IMG/VR virus record: IMGVR_UViG_3300047564_001181
Coordinates: 31,187-95,186 of that record
Reading direction: 5' to 3' (one strand)
DNA: 64,000 nt
Source of the DNA: a virus
The notes below the pieces were generated by a model. The model did not search any database. It saw only the letters and a program-made list of their open reading frames with translations, and was not told where the DNA came from. This document shows positions 7,200 through 13,578 of the stretch, one piece after another. Within the stretch, counting starts at the first letter, position 1, and every line of letters begins with the position of its first letter. Position numbers and translations under genes: made by a program.

Positions 7200-9128
7200 C
7201 TAAGCACTAATATCACCGACTAGAATCCATTCATCAGTTGCAGCATCTACAATCTTGATTAATGTAGCCATAGAATATCTTGCACGAAGATTTTGACCTG
7301 GTGTTGCATTAACTATAGCAGTTCCGTCAGCAATATTTAAGGCACCTGTTCCCCCACGAACAAAGCTGATTTGAGAGCCAACAGGGATTGTTGTATCGTT
7401 GTTAATTGTAACAGTACATGTACCTGTATTATTTGCATAAATTGTTTTACCAAGATGAGTAGTATCACTAATTGTAAGGGTTGTCGTTCCAGAAGCAATT
7501 GTGGCTGTGTCTAAATTTAATGCAGTAAGTGCGACTGTTCCGCTTGCATCTGGTAGTGTAATAGTTCTATCTGCTGTTGGATTCACTACTGTTAAAGTAG
7601 TTTCATTTGCATCGTCAGATGAGCCTTCAAATACTAAAACATCGGATGTTCCTAAAGTTAGATTTCCATTAAGTTGAATACTATGATTAAATGTTGTAGT
7701 ACCTGTACCAGCACCAATTGAAATTGCAGTAGCAGTACCACCAATGTTTAGGGTAGTAACACCAGTATTTAGTAGGTTAAATGTCGATGAAGCAGAGCCA
7801 ACACTGCTGCCATTAATATTAAAATCTCCGCTGGTATTTAGTGTAGCAGCAGTTATTGAAATTGTTCCACCGCCAACTGAGCCAGTTCCACCAGAAGCAA
7901 GAATTCTAGAGTCATAATCTACTGCAGTTGCTCCAGAGTGGAAGTCTAAAAATGGAGTTGAAGATGTACCATCTGTTCTTCCAATTTCAATGCTATTGTT
8001 GTGAGCACTATCAATTGTAATCTTAGTAGAAAATGTTGGGTTTGTTGCAAAGACAAGAGAGCCTGTTCCAGTTTCATCGGAAACTACTCCTGCTAGTTGT
8101 GAGGATGTGGTAGATGCAAATTGTGCAAGGGTTCCAGATGTTACTGCAAGACCAGCTTCAGATGCGGTTTGATTTTTCCAAAGCCCAGAAGCATCGTCCC
8201 AAGCAAGAACTTCATTATCGGCAATGTCATCATCTGCCTCAATTTGAACTCCATGAAGTTCATTTAGTTCATATCCATTTTGAACACTAACAAAAATTTC
8301 ACCAGCACTAATACTTGCTTTAACTACATACCCAAGAAATACGGAGTGTGCTGGTTCTGCAGGAATAGTTGTTGTATAGCCACCAGCAGTAGATGATAAC
8401 CATAATGCAGCACCTTCTGTAAGTCCGTCAGTATTTACTCCTCGTAATATACCAAATGTCGTAACAAAGCCTTCTGCTGTATCGGCAATTGTTTCCGCTG
8501 TTAATCCTAGTGTTTTAGAAGATGTTGCTTCTGTATCTGCGTCTGACAGTGCAATTGTTGGTCTTTGACCAGCAGCACCGTTAATATAAACAACGCTACC
8601 TTTAGGGATTGATGAACCAGTTGCATTTTTACATAGTGCTACCTGCTCTTGCCCAAGACCAAGCTCAACATTTGCATTTAAAATTACTTTTGGAAGACCA
8701 TCCCCAGAATCCCAAAACATTGTTCCAGTTTCAGTACTAGAAGCCTCTGGTGTGGTATCAAAAGTGATATAGTCTGGGTAAACAATAGAATCTACTGATG
8801 TAAAGTTTCCAGTAGAGTTAATTGTAATTGAATCGGCTGCGGCATTTGTAGTTATAGAAACATTTGTGCCATTTACAAGTGTAAGTGTATCTGTAGATGA
8901 ATCTGCTACAACATTGTCTTGTCCAGATACTGAAATAGTGCTAAAAGAATCTGATGCTGAACCACCACTGCTAGTGGCATTTACCCAACTTGTTCCATTA
9001 TATTGTAAAATTTGATTTGTACTTGGAGATGTTATTACAACATCACTAAGGTCATCTATTGATGTTGTAGATGGTCCAAGAATAGACACCCAAGAAGAAC
9101 CGTCCCAAATATATGCTGGCTTAGCCAT
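7200..9128 (-). CDS. large tail fibre protein
   Basis: A 642-residue protein with low-complexity Ser/Thr/Asp/Gly beta sequence typical of trimeric fibres. The N-terminus carries IDDLSDVVITSPSTNQILQ, the module shared with the neighbouring fibres. A central WDDASGLWKNQTASEAGL segment matches the 9315-10223 protein. The C-terminal 60 residues end WILVGDISA and are paralogous to the end of 4405-5520. The eight-base ATGGCTAA overlap with the upstream small gene couples translation. It is probably the main side or central fibre shaft. Confidence 0.85.
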   Translation of the reverse strand: MAKPAYIWDGSSWVSILGPSTTSIDDLSDVVITSPSTNQILQYNGTSWVNATSSGGSASDSFSTISVSGQDNVVADSSTDTLTLVNGTNVSITTNAAADSITINSTGNFTSVDSIVYPDYITFDTTPEASSTETGTMFWDSGDGLPKVILNANVELGLGQEQVALCKNATGSSIPKGSVVYINGAAGQRPTIALSDADTEATSSKTLGLTAETIADTAEGFVTTFGILRGVNTDGLTEGAALWLSSTAGGYTTTIPAEPAHSVFLGYVVKASISAGEIFVSVQNGYELNELHGVQIEADDDIADNEVLAWDDASGLWKNQTASEAGLAVTSGTLAQFASTTSSQLAGVVSDETGTGSLVFATNPTFSTKITIDSAHNNSIEIGRTDGTSSTPFLDFHSGATAVDYDSRILASGGTGSVGGGTISITAATLNTSGDFNINGSSVGSASSTFNLLNTGVTTLNIGGTATAISIGAGTGTTTFNHSIQLNGNLTLGTSDVLVFEGSSDDANETTLTVVNPTADRTITLPDASGTVALTALNLDTATIASGTTTLTISDTTHLGKTIYANNTGTCTVTINNDTTIPVGSQISFVRGGTGALNIADGTAIVNATPGQNLRARYSMATLIKIVDAATDEWILVGDISA

Positions 9129-9315
9129 TATTTCCTCCTATTCCTAATGCCTGTTTAATAGCATCCAATGTTTCTTGTGGAAGTTGTGACAATACATCAG
9201 CAATAGCCTGAACATCTGAAACCTGTTCATCTTCAAATTCTATAATCTCTACGATATTATTATTTGGCTTAGATTCATCATACCCGCCAATTCCGTATGT
9301 AACTATTTGAGACAT
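9121..9315 (-). CDS. small fibre-cluster protein (64 aa)
   Basis: A 64-residue protein starting MSQIVTYGIGGYDESKP. It has an acidic central strand (NIVEIIEFEDEQ) and a C-terminal helix (DVLSQLPQETLDAIKQALG). The start at 9315 shares TAATG with the upstream fibre gene; the frame is open a further six codons, but coupling favours this ATG. It could be a connector or chaperone between two fibre proteins. No family is recognised. Confidence 0.7.
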   Translation of the reverse strand: MSQIVTYGIGGYDESKPNNNIVEIIEFEDEQVSDVQAIADVLSQLPQETLDAIKQALGIGGNNG

Positions 9316-10223
9316 TATTCCTTCCTTAACCAAACTGTAGGCGTGTTATAACTAGCACCGCTAACCGAAGCGGTAGCAAAAGCACCACTTACGCCGCTCT
9401 GAGTCCAACCAATAGCCTGACCACCACCACCAGTATTTGTACCGTGGGCAGTCTGATAATAAGCAGTGATTGAAGTTCTGTAGTTATTTGTTGTAGCGTT
9501 TGTCTGAGATACAAAAGCAAGCCAATAAATACCAGCACTTAAAGTTTGACTGATAGTTATTTCATAAGCAGTGTTAGATGCAGATGTAGCAACAGTTCCA
9601 GCATCTAAAACAACAGTAGAAGGTTGCCCACCTGAGTCATCATAAATACCAAGTCTAACTACCCCACTACCAGAGAATGATGCACCAGTACGAGTAGCGA
9701 TGCGGTCAAAAGTAGTTGTTTCCGCCACTATTAGAGGTAGGAAATAAACCAAGTTCAGTGTTGCTGCAACGCTAGAGTTACTTCCAGGAGCAGTGTAATA
9801 GTAAGTGCTGACCATAGAAAGTGCAGGTGGGATACCATTAACTTCTGCTGTAGACCCATCTGAATCTATCCAAACATCTCCTGTTGATGGTGTAGATGGT
9901 TCTGTAGTTTGATATGAAATCTTATTTGTACCAACACCAGCAACTAATCCTGCTTCTGATGCTGTTTGATTAATCCAAGTAGATGTTCCATTATCATATG
10001 CTAAAACTTCATTGTCTGTAGTAGATGTTATTGTTACATCTGTGAGTCCATCTAGGGTGCTAGAGCCACCACCAGAACCAATAGTTGTCCAAGCACCATT
10101 AGCATAAACTCTTACAACATCATCAGTTGTGTTGTAATAAATATCACCCTCGTCAGCTGATGCTGGGTCAGATGATAAATTTAATAGATTAATTGGTACA
10201 TTAAACTTACGATTACTAGCCAT
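9315..10223 (-). CDS. tail fibre / receptor-binding protein
   Basis: A 302-residue protein. The N-terminal segment (KFNVPINLLNLSSDPA, then GDIYYNTTDDVVRVYANG) is widely used to attach actinophage fibre proteins. A LDGLTDVTITS..NEVLAYD module follows at about 56-85. The C-terminal 150 residues look like a beta-sandwich head domain (TFDRIATRTGASFSG, AGIYWLAFVSQ), a plausible receptor-binding tip. It starts at the TAATG shared with the Cys-rich microprotein. Confidence 0.8.
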   Translation of the reverse strand: MASNRKFNVPINLLNLSSDPASADEGDIYYNTTDDVVRVYANGAWTTIGSGGGSSTLDGLTDVTITSTTDNEVLAYDNGTSTWINQTASEAGLVAGVGTNKISYQTTEPSTPSTGDVWIDSDGSTAEVNGIPPALSMVSTYYYTAPGSNSSVAATLNLVYFLPLIVAETTTFDRIATRTGASFSGSGVVRLGIYDDSGGQPSTVVLDAGTVATSASNTAYEITISQTLSAGIYWLAFVSQTNATTNNYRTSITAYYQTAHGTNTGGGGQAIGWTQSGVSGAFATASVSGASYNTPTVWLRKE

Positions 10224-10294
10224 TAATCTTCACTCCAATGACATTGACATAGACATAATTTAAAAGAATATGTTGAGTTACATAGCTCGTGCAT
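10223..10294 (-). CDS. 23-residue Cys/His microprotein
   Basis: A very short frame linking two confident genes. The ATG at 10294 comes one base after the TGA of the 68-residue gene (TGATATG), and its TAA shares TAATG with the next fibre gene at 10223. The peptide is MHELCNSTYSFKLCLCQCHW plus SED, with H2, C5, C14, C16, C18 and H19. That is a dense zinc-site-like set, seen in other actinophage microproteins of the 'MHxxC...C.CxCH' type. The frame continues upstream to longer possible starts (10378), but those overlap the 68-residue gene entirely. Confidence 0.5.
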   Translation of the reverse strand: MHELCNSTYSFKLCLCQCHWSED

Positions 10295-10295
10295 A

Positions 10296-10502
10296 TCACT
10301 CTGACAGCTTAGGCTTTCCTCTTTTTGGAATGATTTTTCCTTGCCAGAGTTTTGATGACTTGTCTGCTTCTGAGGCATAAAGTGCTTGCTGATGGTTGAG
10401 GGCAGAGCCACGAGTACTGTGACACCCAACCACTTCACCATTTTCTTTAACAACAGCATATCCTTTGCACCCACCATAGTTTCTTCTTATGTCCCAAGGC
10501 AT
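10296..10502 (-). CDS. small conserved actinophage protein (CHxTR motif)
   Basis: A 68-residue protein beginning MPWDIRRNYGGCKGYAVVKE, then VVGCHSTRGSALNHQQALYA. The pattern 'MPW.i......c.gyAVvk..g.vvgCH.t...A..q..ALYAsE' is recurrent in actinobacteriophage genomes, including beside or within head proteins. Its function is unknown. A basic C-terminus (KIIPKRGKPKLSE) follows. It lies between the thioredoxin gene and the fibre genes. Confidence 0.75.
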   Translation of the reverse strand: MPWDIRRNYGGCKGYAVVKENGEVVGCHSTRGSALNHQQALYASEADKSSKLWQGKIIPKRGKPKLSE

Positions 10503-10514
10503 AATCTTATTTTA

Positions 10515-10799
10515 TCACAAGTCGAGGTCTTTTGCGAGAGCATATTTAGGCTTAGCACCTACGATTTGCTTCAAAACTTGACCATTTTCAACGACCATGA
10601 TTACAGGGATTGAAGAAATACCAAATTCTGTGGCTAGGTCTTGTTGTTCATCCACATTAATCTTAATTAATTCTATATTTGATTCGTCTGCAAGCTCTTG
10701 TAGAACTGGACCTACCATTTTGCATGGTCCACACCACTCAGCCCAGAAATCAACAATTGCTTTACCTTTAATTCCATCAAGGAATTCTTGCTTACTCAT
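10515..10799 (-). CDS. thioredoxin
   Basis: A 94-residue thioredoxin fold with the active site WCGPC at about residues 20-24 and the cis-proline SSIPV near 58-62. It reduces protein disulfides. In this phage the obvious client is the class II ribonucleotide reductase at the right end, which carries a C-terminal CX4C relay. The start at 10799 is preceded by GGAGGAAGT; the open frame upstream to 10850 lies within a structured RNA region and is not needed. Confidence 0.95.
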   Translation of the reverse strand: MSKQEFLDGIKGKAIVDFWAEWCGPCKMVGPVLQELADESNIELIKINVDEQQDLATEFGISSIPVIMVVENGQVLKQIVGAKPKYALAKDLDL

Positions 10800-10817
10800 A
10801 CTTCCTCCAAGTTTAGT

Positions 10818-10962
10818 GAAAGGGTAGACTAGCAAAATATCCAACTGCACACAATAGCGTAACGGAATTCAGCCTTTTACGCTGTCGCTTATGTCCATAG
10901 ACTCTAGCGAATGTCGGGATATCGGATTGTAACTACACCATCCTAAGATTGTCTACCCTTTC
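10818..10962 (-). ncRNA. candidate structured RNA A between tRNA-Asn and thioredoxin
   Basis: Seen in sequence: an outer perfect 12-bp helix (GAAAGGGTAGAC at 10962-10951 with GTCTACCCTTTC at 10829-10818). A hairpin follows around GGAT..ATCC (10943-10940/10927-10924), then a 7-bp helix GATATCC/GGATATT (10923-10917 with 10842-10836, one G-U). That helix encloses TCGCT..AGCGA (10910-10906/10889-10885) and AGCGTAA..TTACGCT (10883-10877/10862-10856). The 5' end is only two bases from the 3' end of tRNA-Asn. It could be an independent RNA released by tRNA processing or a cis-acting leader of the thioredoxin gene. Confidence 0.55.
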
Positions 10963-10964
10963 GC

Positions 10965-11035
10965 TGGAATGATAGGATTCGAACCTATAGCCCGCCGATT
11001 AACAGTCGGCTGCTCTGCCATTGAGCTACACTCCA
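10965..11035 (-). tRNA. tRNA-Asn (GUU)
   Basis: A 71-nt cloverleaf. The acceptor TGGAGTG pairs with CATTCC A (one G-U), the D arm is GCTC/GAGC, the anticodon stem is GCCGA/TCGGC with loop CTGTTAA (anticodon GTT), and the T loop is TTCGAAT. No CCA is encoded. It reads AAC/AAU codons. Confidence 0.95.
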
Positions 11036-11045
11036 AAAGTGGATA

Positions 11046-11223
11046 GGTGGATTGCTTTTTACCACCACGGATAAGCCAGCAATACATCTAAGTACCGCTT
11101 TCATCCGACCAGACCTTTGTTCCGCTAAGAACAGAGACGCTAATCTCAGACCTGTGCTTTACTCTCCCCTTGCTGGCAAAGAGATTCGTTCAGCCATATC
11201 CCAAATTCTTCGTCAAGAATTTG
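11046..11223 (-). ncRNA. candidate structured RNA B between tRNA-Thr and tRNA-Asn
   Basis: This 192-bp spacer has no gene but many helices on the minus strand. These are a perfect 9-bp hairpin with loop GACG (11223-11202), an 8-bp outer helix GCCAGCAA/TTGCTGGC (11177-11170 with 11082-11075), and two hairpins inside it with the same hexaloop TTAGCG (GAGA..TCTC and TGTTC..GAACA). A GGTGG..CCACC hairpin lies at 11066-11046. The identical twin loops suggest a protein- or RNA-binding site. It matches no RNA family I can recall. It may simply be tRNA spacer, but the density of pairing argues against that. Confidence 0.5.
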
Positions 11224-11227
11224 TTTG

Positions 11228-11299
11228 AGCCTTCTATCCGATTTGAACGGATGACCCTCGCATTACAAGTGCGATGCTCTACCACTGAGCTAAGAAGGC
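11228..11299 (-). tRNA. tRNA-Thr (UGU)
   Basis: A 72-nt cloverleaf with a fully paired 7-bp acceptor (GCCTTCT/AGAAGGC). The D arm is GCTC/GAGC, the anticodon stem TCGCA/TGCGA with loop CTTGTAA (anticodon TGT), and the T arm ATCCG/CGGAT with loop TTCAAAT. No CCA is encoded. It is the first gene behind the promoter at 11315-11343. Confidence 0.95.
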
Positions 11300-11314
11300 G
11301 AACTCCATAAAGCA

Positions 11315-11343
11315 AATATACCCTATGGAGAACGATTTGTCAA
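11315..11343 (-). promoter_or_regulatory. promoter for the tRNA-Thr to thioredoxin segment
   Basis: TTGACA (11338-11343) and TATATT (11315-11320) on the minus strand are 17 bp apart. The expected start falls about 8 bases before the tRNA-Thr 5' end. It lies directly after the endolysin stop, so the RNA genes and thioredoxin can be made independently of the lysis gene. Confidence 0.8.
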
Positions 11344-11346
11344 GAG

Positions 11347-12141
11347 TTACTTGACTTTATTTGCAAGTTTTTTAAACTCTGCGAATGTCTTTGGACCAAC
11401 TACAGCATCAGCAGTTCCAAACTTTGGATTTGCTTTTTGCCAAGCAACTACTGCTTTTCTAGTTACAGGACCATACTGACCATCTACTGCTTTACCAGTA
11501 AATCCAAGAGCCTTCTGAATAACCTTAATGTATTCTCCAACCTCGCCTGGCTGAATTGGGTCATTTGGATATGCTGCTGGGTCATGTGGCTTTTCAGCCT
11601 TTGGCTTAATTGCCTTTACTGGACCTGGGAACTTAGGACGACCAAAGCCAACAATGCTGACCTGAACGCCCTTCTTGTTCTTTTTGTATCCACGAATCTT
11701 CTTTAGAACCATACCACCATTTCTTTGGTCTCCAGTAACACCAGCAGTGTTACCTTCAACAGTAGTTACGGTTCCATCGCCATTGTCTTTAATAACAATA
11801 CCGACATGAGAAATCCTCTCAACGCCATCTCCAGGAAAATTGAAATAAGCGACATCTCCTGGTTGTGGCTTTGCATCATCTGCATCAGACCATGCTTTTG
11901 CCTTTTCAAATGCTGCTGCACCGTTAGGAGTATAGATTGTTGCTTTATCTCCAGGAAGTTTAAATCCTGCCTGATTTGCACACCAAATTACGAATGAACC
12001 ACACCATGCAACAAAGTTAGCACCAGTGAATGCACCGTATTTAGTTTGATTATCTTTTGGACCTTCAACAACGCCGACTTCTTTGAGAGCAACCTCAACA
12101 AATTTTTCGGCAGTGCCAAGTTCCGCTGGTTTCTTAGCCAT
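11347..12141 (-). CDS. endolysin: CHAP amidase/peptidase with peptidoglycan-binding domain
   Basis: A 264-residue lysin. The CHAP domain spans about 10-165, with the catalytic cysteine in AWCGSF (C47) and the histidine in ISHVGI (H112). A Pro/Lys linker leads to a PG_binding_1-type domain at about 195-260 (GEYIKVIQKALG, VDGQYGPVTRKAVVAWQ). It cleaves peptidoglycan cross-links at the end of infection. The start is set at 12141 because the longer frame runs into tRNA-Glu. No signal peptide is seen, so a holin is expected, yet none is recognisable nearby. Confidence 0.93.
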   Translation of the reverse strand: MAKKPAELGTAEKFVEVALKEVGVVEGPKDNQTKYGAFTGANFVAWCGSFVIWCANQAGFKLPGDKATIYTPNGAAAFEKAKAWSDADDAKPQPGDVAYFNFPGDGVERISHVGIVIKDNGDGTVTTVEGNTAGVTGDQRNGGMVLKKIRGYKKNKKGVQVSIVGFGRPKFPGPVKAIKPKAEKPHDPAAYPNDPIQPGEVGEYIKVIQKALGFTGKAVDGQYGPVTRKAVVAWQKANPKFGTADAVVGPKTFAEFKKLANKVK

Positions 12142-12169
12142 ATATTTTTTACCTCTTCTAATTAGATTT

Positions 12170-12184
12170 GATAGCTTGGCTATC
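12170..12184 (-). other. short hairpin between tRNA-Glu and endolysin
   Basis: GATAGC and GCTATC form a perfect 6-bp stem with a 3-base loop, starting 3 bases after the 3' end of tRNA-Glu. No T-run follows, so it is more likely a tRNA 3' trailer or processing hairpin than a terminator. Confidence 0.5.
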
Positions 12185-12186
12185 AG

Positions 12187-12259
12187 CACCCTATACGAGA
12201 TTCGAACTCGTGGTCTCTTCCGTGAGAGGGAAGCGTCCTTACCGCTAGACCAATAGGGC
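12187..12259 (-). tRNA. tRNA-Glu (CUC)
   Basis: A 73-nt cloverleaf. The acceptor GCCCTAT pairs with ATAGGGT and is followed by discriminator G. The anticodon stem is CTTCC/GGAAG with loop CTCTCAC (anticodon CTC), and the T arm is ACGAG/CTCGT with loop TTCGAAT. No CCA is encoded. It reads GAG. Confidence 0.95.
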
Positions 12260-12283
12260 TTGGATATAGATTATATCATTTAG

Positions 12284-12541
12284 TGGAGCATATGGGAATT
12301 GAACCCATGTCCAAATAGTTTCTGTCTAAACGGAATTACAGCAATTTGTTTTTATTACGGTTTGTTTTTTCTTTTTGTTTTGCAACTTTCTGTTCCCAAG
12401 GAGTTGCCCCTCGGCACTGCTATGCAGCTAGTGCGAGAGCGTTTTGTGTTACGCCGTTTATTATTTTGTGTCGTTTTAGAAGTCTACACAACTTCTGCTG
12501 CCGTGTTAGATTTCGGCTATCTGTCGAAACCTGTATGCCCC
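12284..12541 (-). ncRNA. ssrA: transfer-messenger RNA (tmRNA), compact one-piece form
   Basis: Both ends of the tRNA-like domain are clear. The 5' end is GGGGCATACAGGTTTCGACA and the 3' end has the T arm ATGGG/CCCAT with loop TTCAATT, then ATGCTCC A. The 7-bp acceptor pairs fully (one G-U). A pseudoknot near the 5' end pairs GCCG/CGGC and AGAT/ATCT. A second pseudoknot after the tag pairs CCGAGG/CCTTGG and GCAACT/AGTTGC. The tag frame (12455-12420) reads GVTQNALALAA then TAG, preceded by AATAATAAAC, like the segment before the E. coli resume codon. At 258 nt it is shorter than usual (about 350). It should rescue stalled ribosomes and tag proteins for proteolysis. Confidence 0.93.
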
Positions 12542-12542
12542 G

Positions 12543-12614
12543 CACCCCTGGCAGGATTCGAACCTGCGACCAATAGCTTAGAAGGCTACTGCTCTTCCAC
12601 TGAGCTACAGAGGT
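12543..12614 (-). tRNA. tRNA-Arg (UCU)
   Basis: A 72-nt cloverleaf. The acceptor ACCTCTG pairs with CAGGGGT (one U-G), followed by discriminator G. The anticodon stem is GTAGC/GCTAT with loop CTTCTAA (anticodon TCT), and the T arm is GCAGG/CCTGC with loop TTCGAAT. It reads AGA, a codon common in the genes of this window. Its 3' end is one base from the tmRNA 5' end, so one RNase P cut probably frees both. Confidence 0.95.
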
Positions 12615-12620
12615 ATTCTA

Positions 12621-12854
12621 TTAATTCGATGCTGGGGAAGGCTTTGAATTAATAAACTCTCTATCGTCAATGATTTCAAATGCATATTCACGAATCTTTG
12701 CTTCGTGTTTGCTAAAGTGATGACCACAAAAATATAGGTCTCCAGTAATTCCATTTACCCATACAAATGCTTCAGCACTGCATGAGTCGCATCTGTCAGA
12801 TGTTTTGGTCTGTCTCTGCTTAACTTCTTCTGTTTCTACTATTTCTGTTGTCAT
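12621..12854 (-). CDS. DUF7455-like small zinc-ribbon protein
   Basis: A 77-residue protein with C22, C25 (RCDSC), C43 and H45/H46 (FCGHH), followed by a helix (KHEAKIREYAFEII). The pattern RCD.C.A.A.v......G.L.fCgHH...h...L is the small DUF7455-type protein found across Actinobacteria and their phages. Its function is unknown; zinc binding is inferred from the ligands. The ATG is only 6 bases after the TATAAT of a near-consensus promoter, so the mRNA is probably leaderless. Confidence 0.8.
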   Translation of the reverse strand: MTTEIVETEEVKQRQTKTSDRCDSCSAEAFVWVNGITGDLYFCGHHFSKHEAKIREYAFEIIDDREFINSKPSPASN

Positions 12855-12860
12855 AGGATA

Positions 12861-12890
12861 ATTATACCCTGTTTACCAGCATATTGTCAA
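12861..12890 (-). promoter_or_regulatory. promoter giving a leaderless transcript
   Basis: TTGACA (12885-12890) and TATAAT (12861-12866) on the minus strand have an 18-bp spacer. The ATG of the DUF7455-like gene follows the -10 box by 6 bases, so transcription should start at or next to the start codon. It would also supply tRNA-Arg, tmRNA, tRNA-Glu and the endolysin. Confidence 0.85.
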
Positions 12891-12894
12891 GAGA

Positions 12895-13575
12895 TTAAAG
12901 AAATTTTTTAAGGTCAAATGGGGAATTGTCCCATTTCTTCATATTTTGAATTTGCTTCCATTTCTTAGTCGACCAAGAAAATCCTGCATCTCCACCCCAT
13001 AAATCCCATGCAACACGACCAGGACTTGGGAAGCCATTTTCTCCAGAGTTAAATCCTTCTGCTTGTTTGTCAACTTCATGACGAGAAAAGAATGAATACA
13101 TTCTTGCAACTGTTGAAGGTGAAAGATTTGTTCCATTTACAATTTGATTAGCACGAGCCAAACCAACTCTAGTTCCTCCACGCTTACCTTCAGACTTCCA
13201 CTGCAAAGCTCTACGGGCTGCAGATTTCATTCCATCTGTTGGTCTTAAATCAATGTCTGCTTTATAAACATTGTCAATCATGTCGTCATCCATATCATCT
13301 TCGTTATCCATAGAGTGACCTTCAAGTGTGTCTAGTCTTTCTGCATCATTATGCATCATACCAATGCTATATGGTGTTGGTAGCCACTGACCGTTTTCCT
13401 CTTCATAGATTCTTACAGACATTGCTGGGTTATCTGGTGGCATAGACTCTAATGCGTACTGGTCTCCTGGAGTTCCAAGAGTTCCACCCTCAATCATAAT
13501 ATGCTCTACACGACCATGAACAATACCAGCAGCAGTTCTGCCCATAACATAGTCGCCTTCTTTAATGTGTGCCAT
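12895..13575 (-). CDS. tudor/SH3-like domain protein of the packaging block
   Basis: A 226-residue protein. The N-terminal part (GDYVMGRTAAGIVHGRVEHI, about 7-26, then SVRIYEEENGQWLPTPYSIG) is an HVA/tudor-like beta barrel, repeated in the head protease at 54783-56531. An acidic linker (about 87-106) follows. The C-terminal half (DGMKSAARRALQWKSEGKRG, STVARMYSFFSRHEVD) resembles a conserved phage head/protease-associated domain. It sits directly after the terminase-side genes. A head or packaging role is inferred from the shared domain. Confidence 0.7.
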   Translation of the reverse strand: MAHIKEGDYVMGRTAAGIVHGRVEHIMIEGGTLGTPGDQYALESMPPDNPAMSVRIYEEENGQWLPTPYSIGMMHNDAERLDTLEGHSMDNEDDMDDDMIDNVYKADIDLRPTDGMKSAARRALQWKSEGKRGGTRVGLARANQIVNGTNLSPSTVARMYSFFSRHEVDKQAEGFNSGENGFPSPGRVAWDLWGGDAGFSWSTKKWKQIQNMKKWDNSPFDLKKFL

Positions 13576-13578
13576 ATC

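Noticed and set aside
10223-10477. 84-codon frame ending at the fibre gene
   Set aside because: Its first two thirds overlap the 68-residue conserved gene out of frame; only the last 23 codons have coupling support. A +1 frameshift fusion was considered but no convincing shift site was found.
11036-11227. A further or degenerate tRNA in the spacer
   Set aside because: No T-arm consensus or seven-base acceptor pairing could be found; listed as an unknown structured RNA.
12299-12652. Plus-strand open frame of 117 codons
   Set aside because: It lies across the tmRNA and tRNA-Arg genes, which are far better supported on the other strand.
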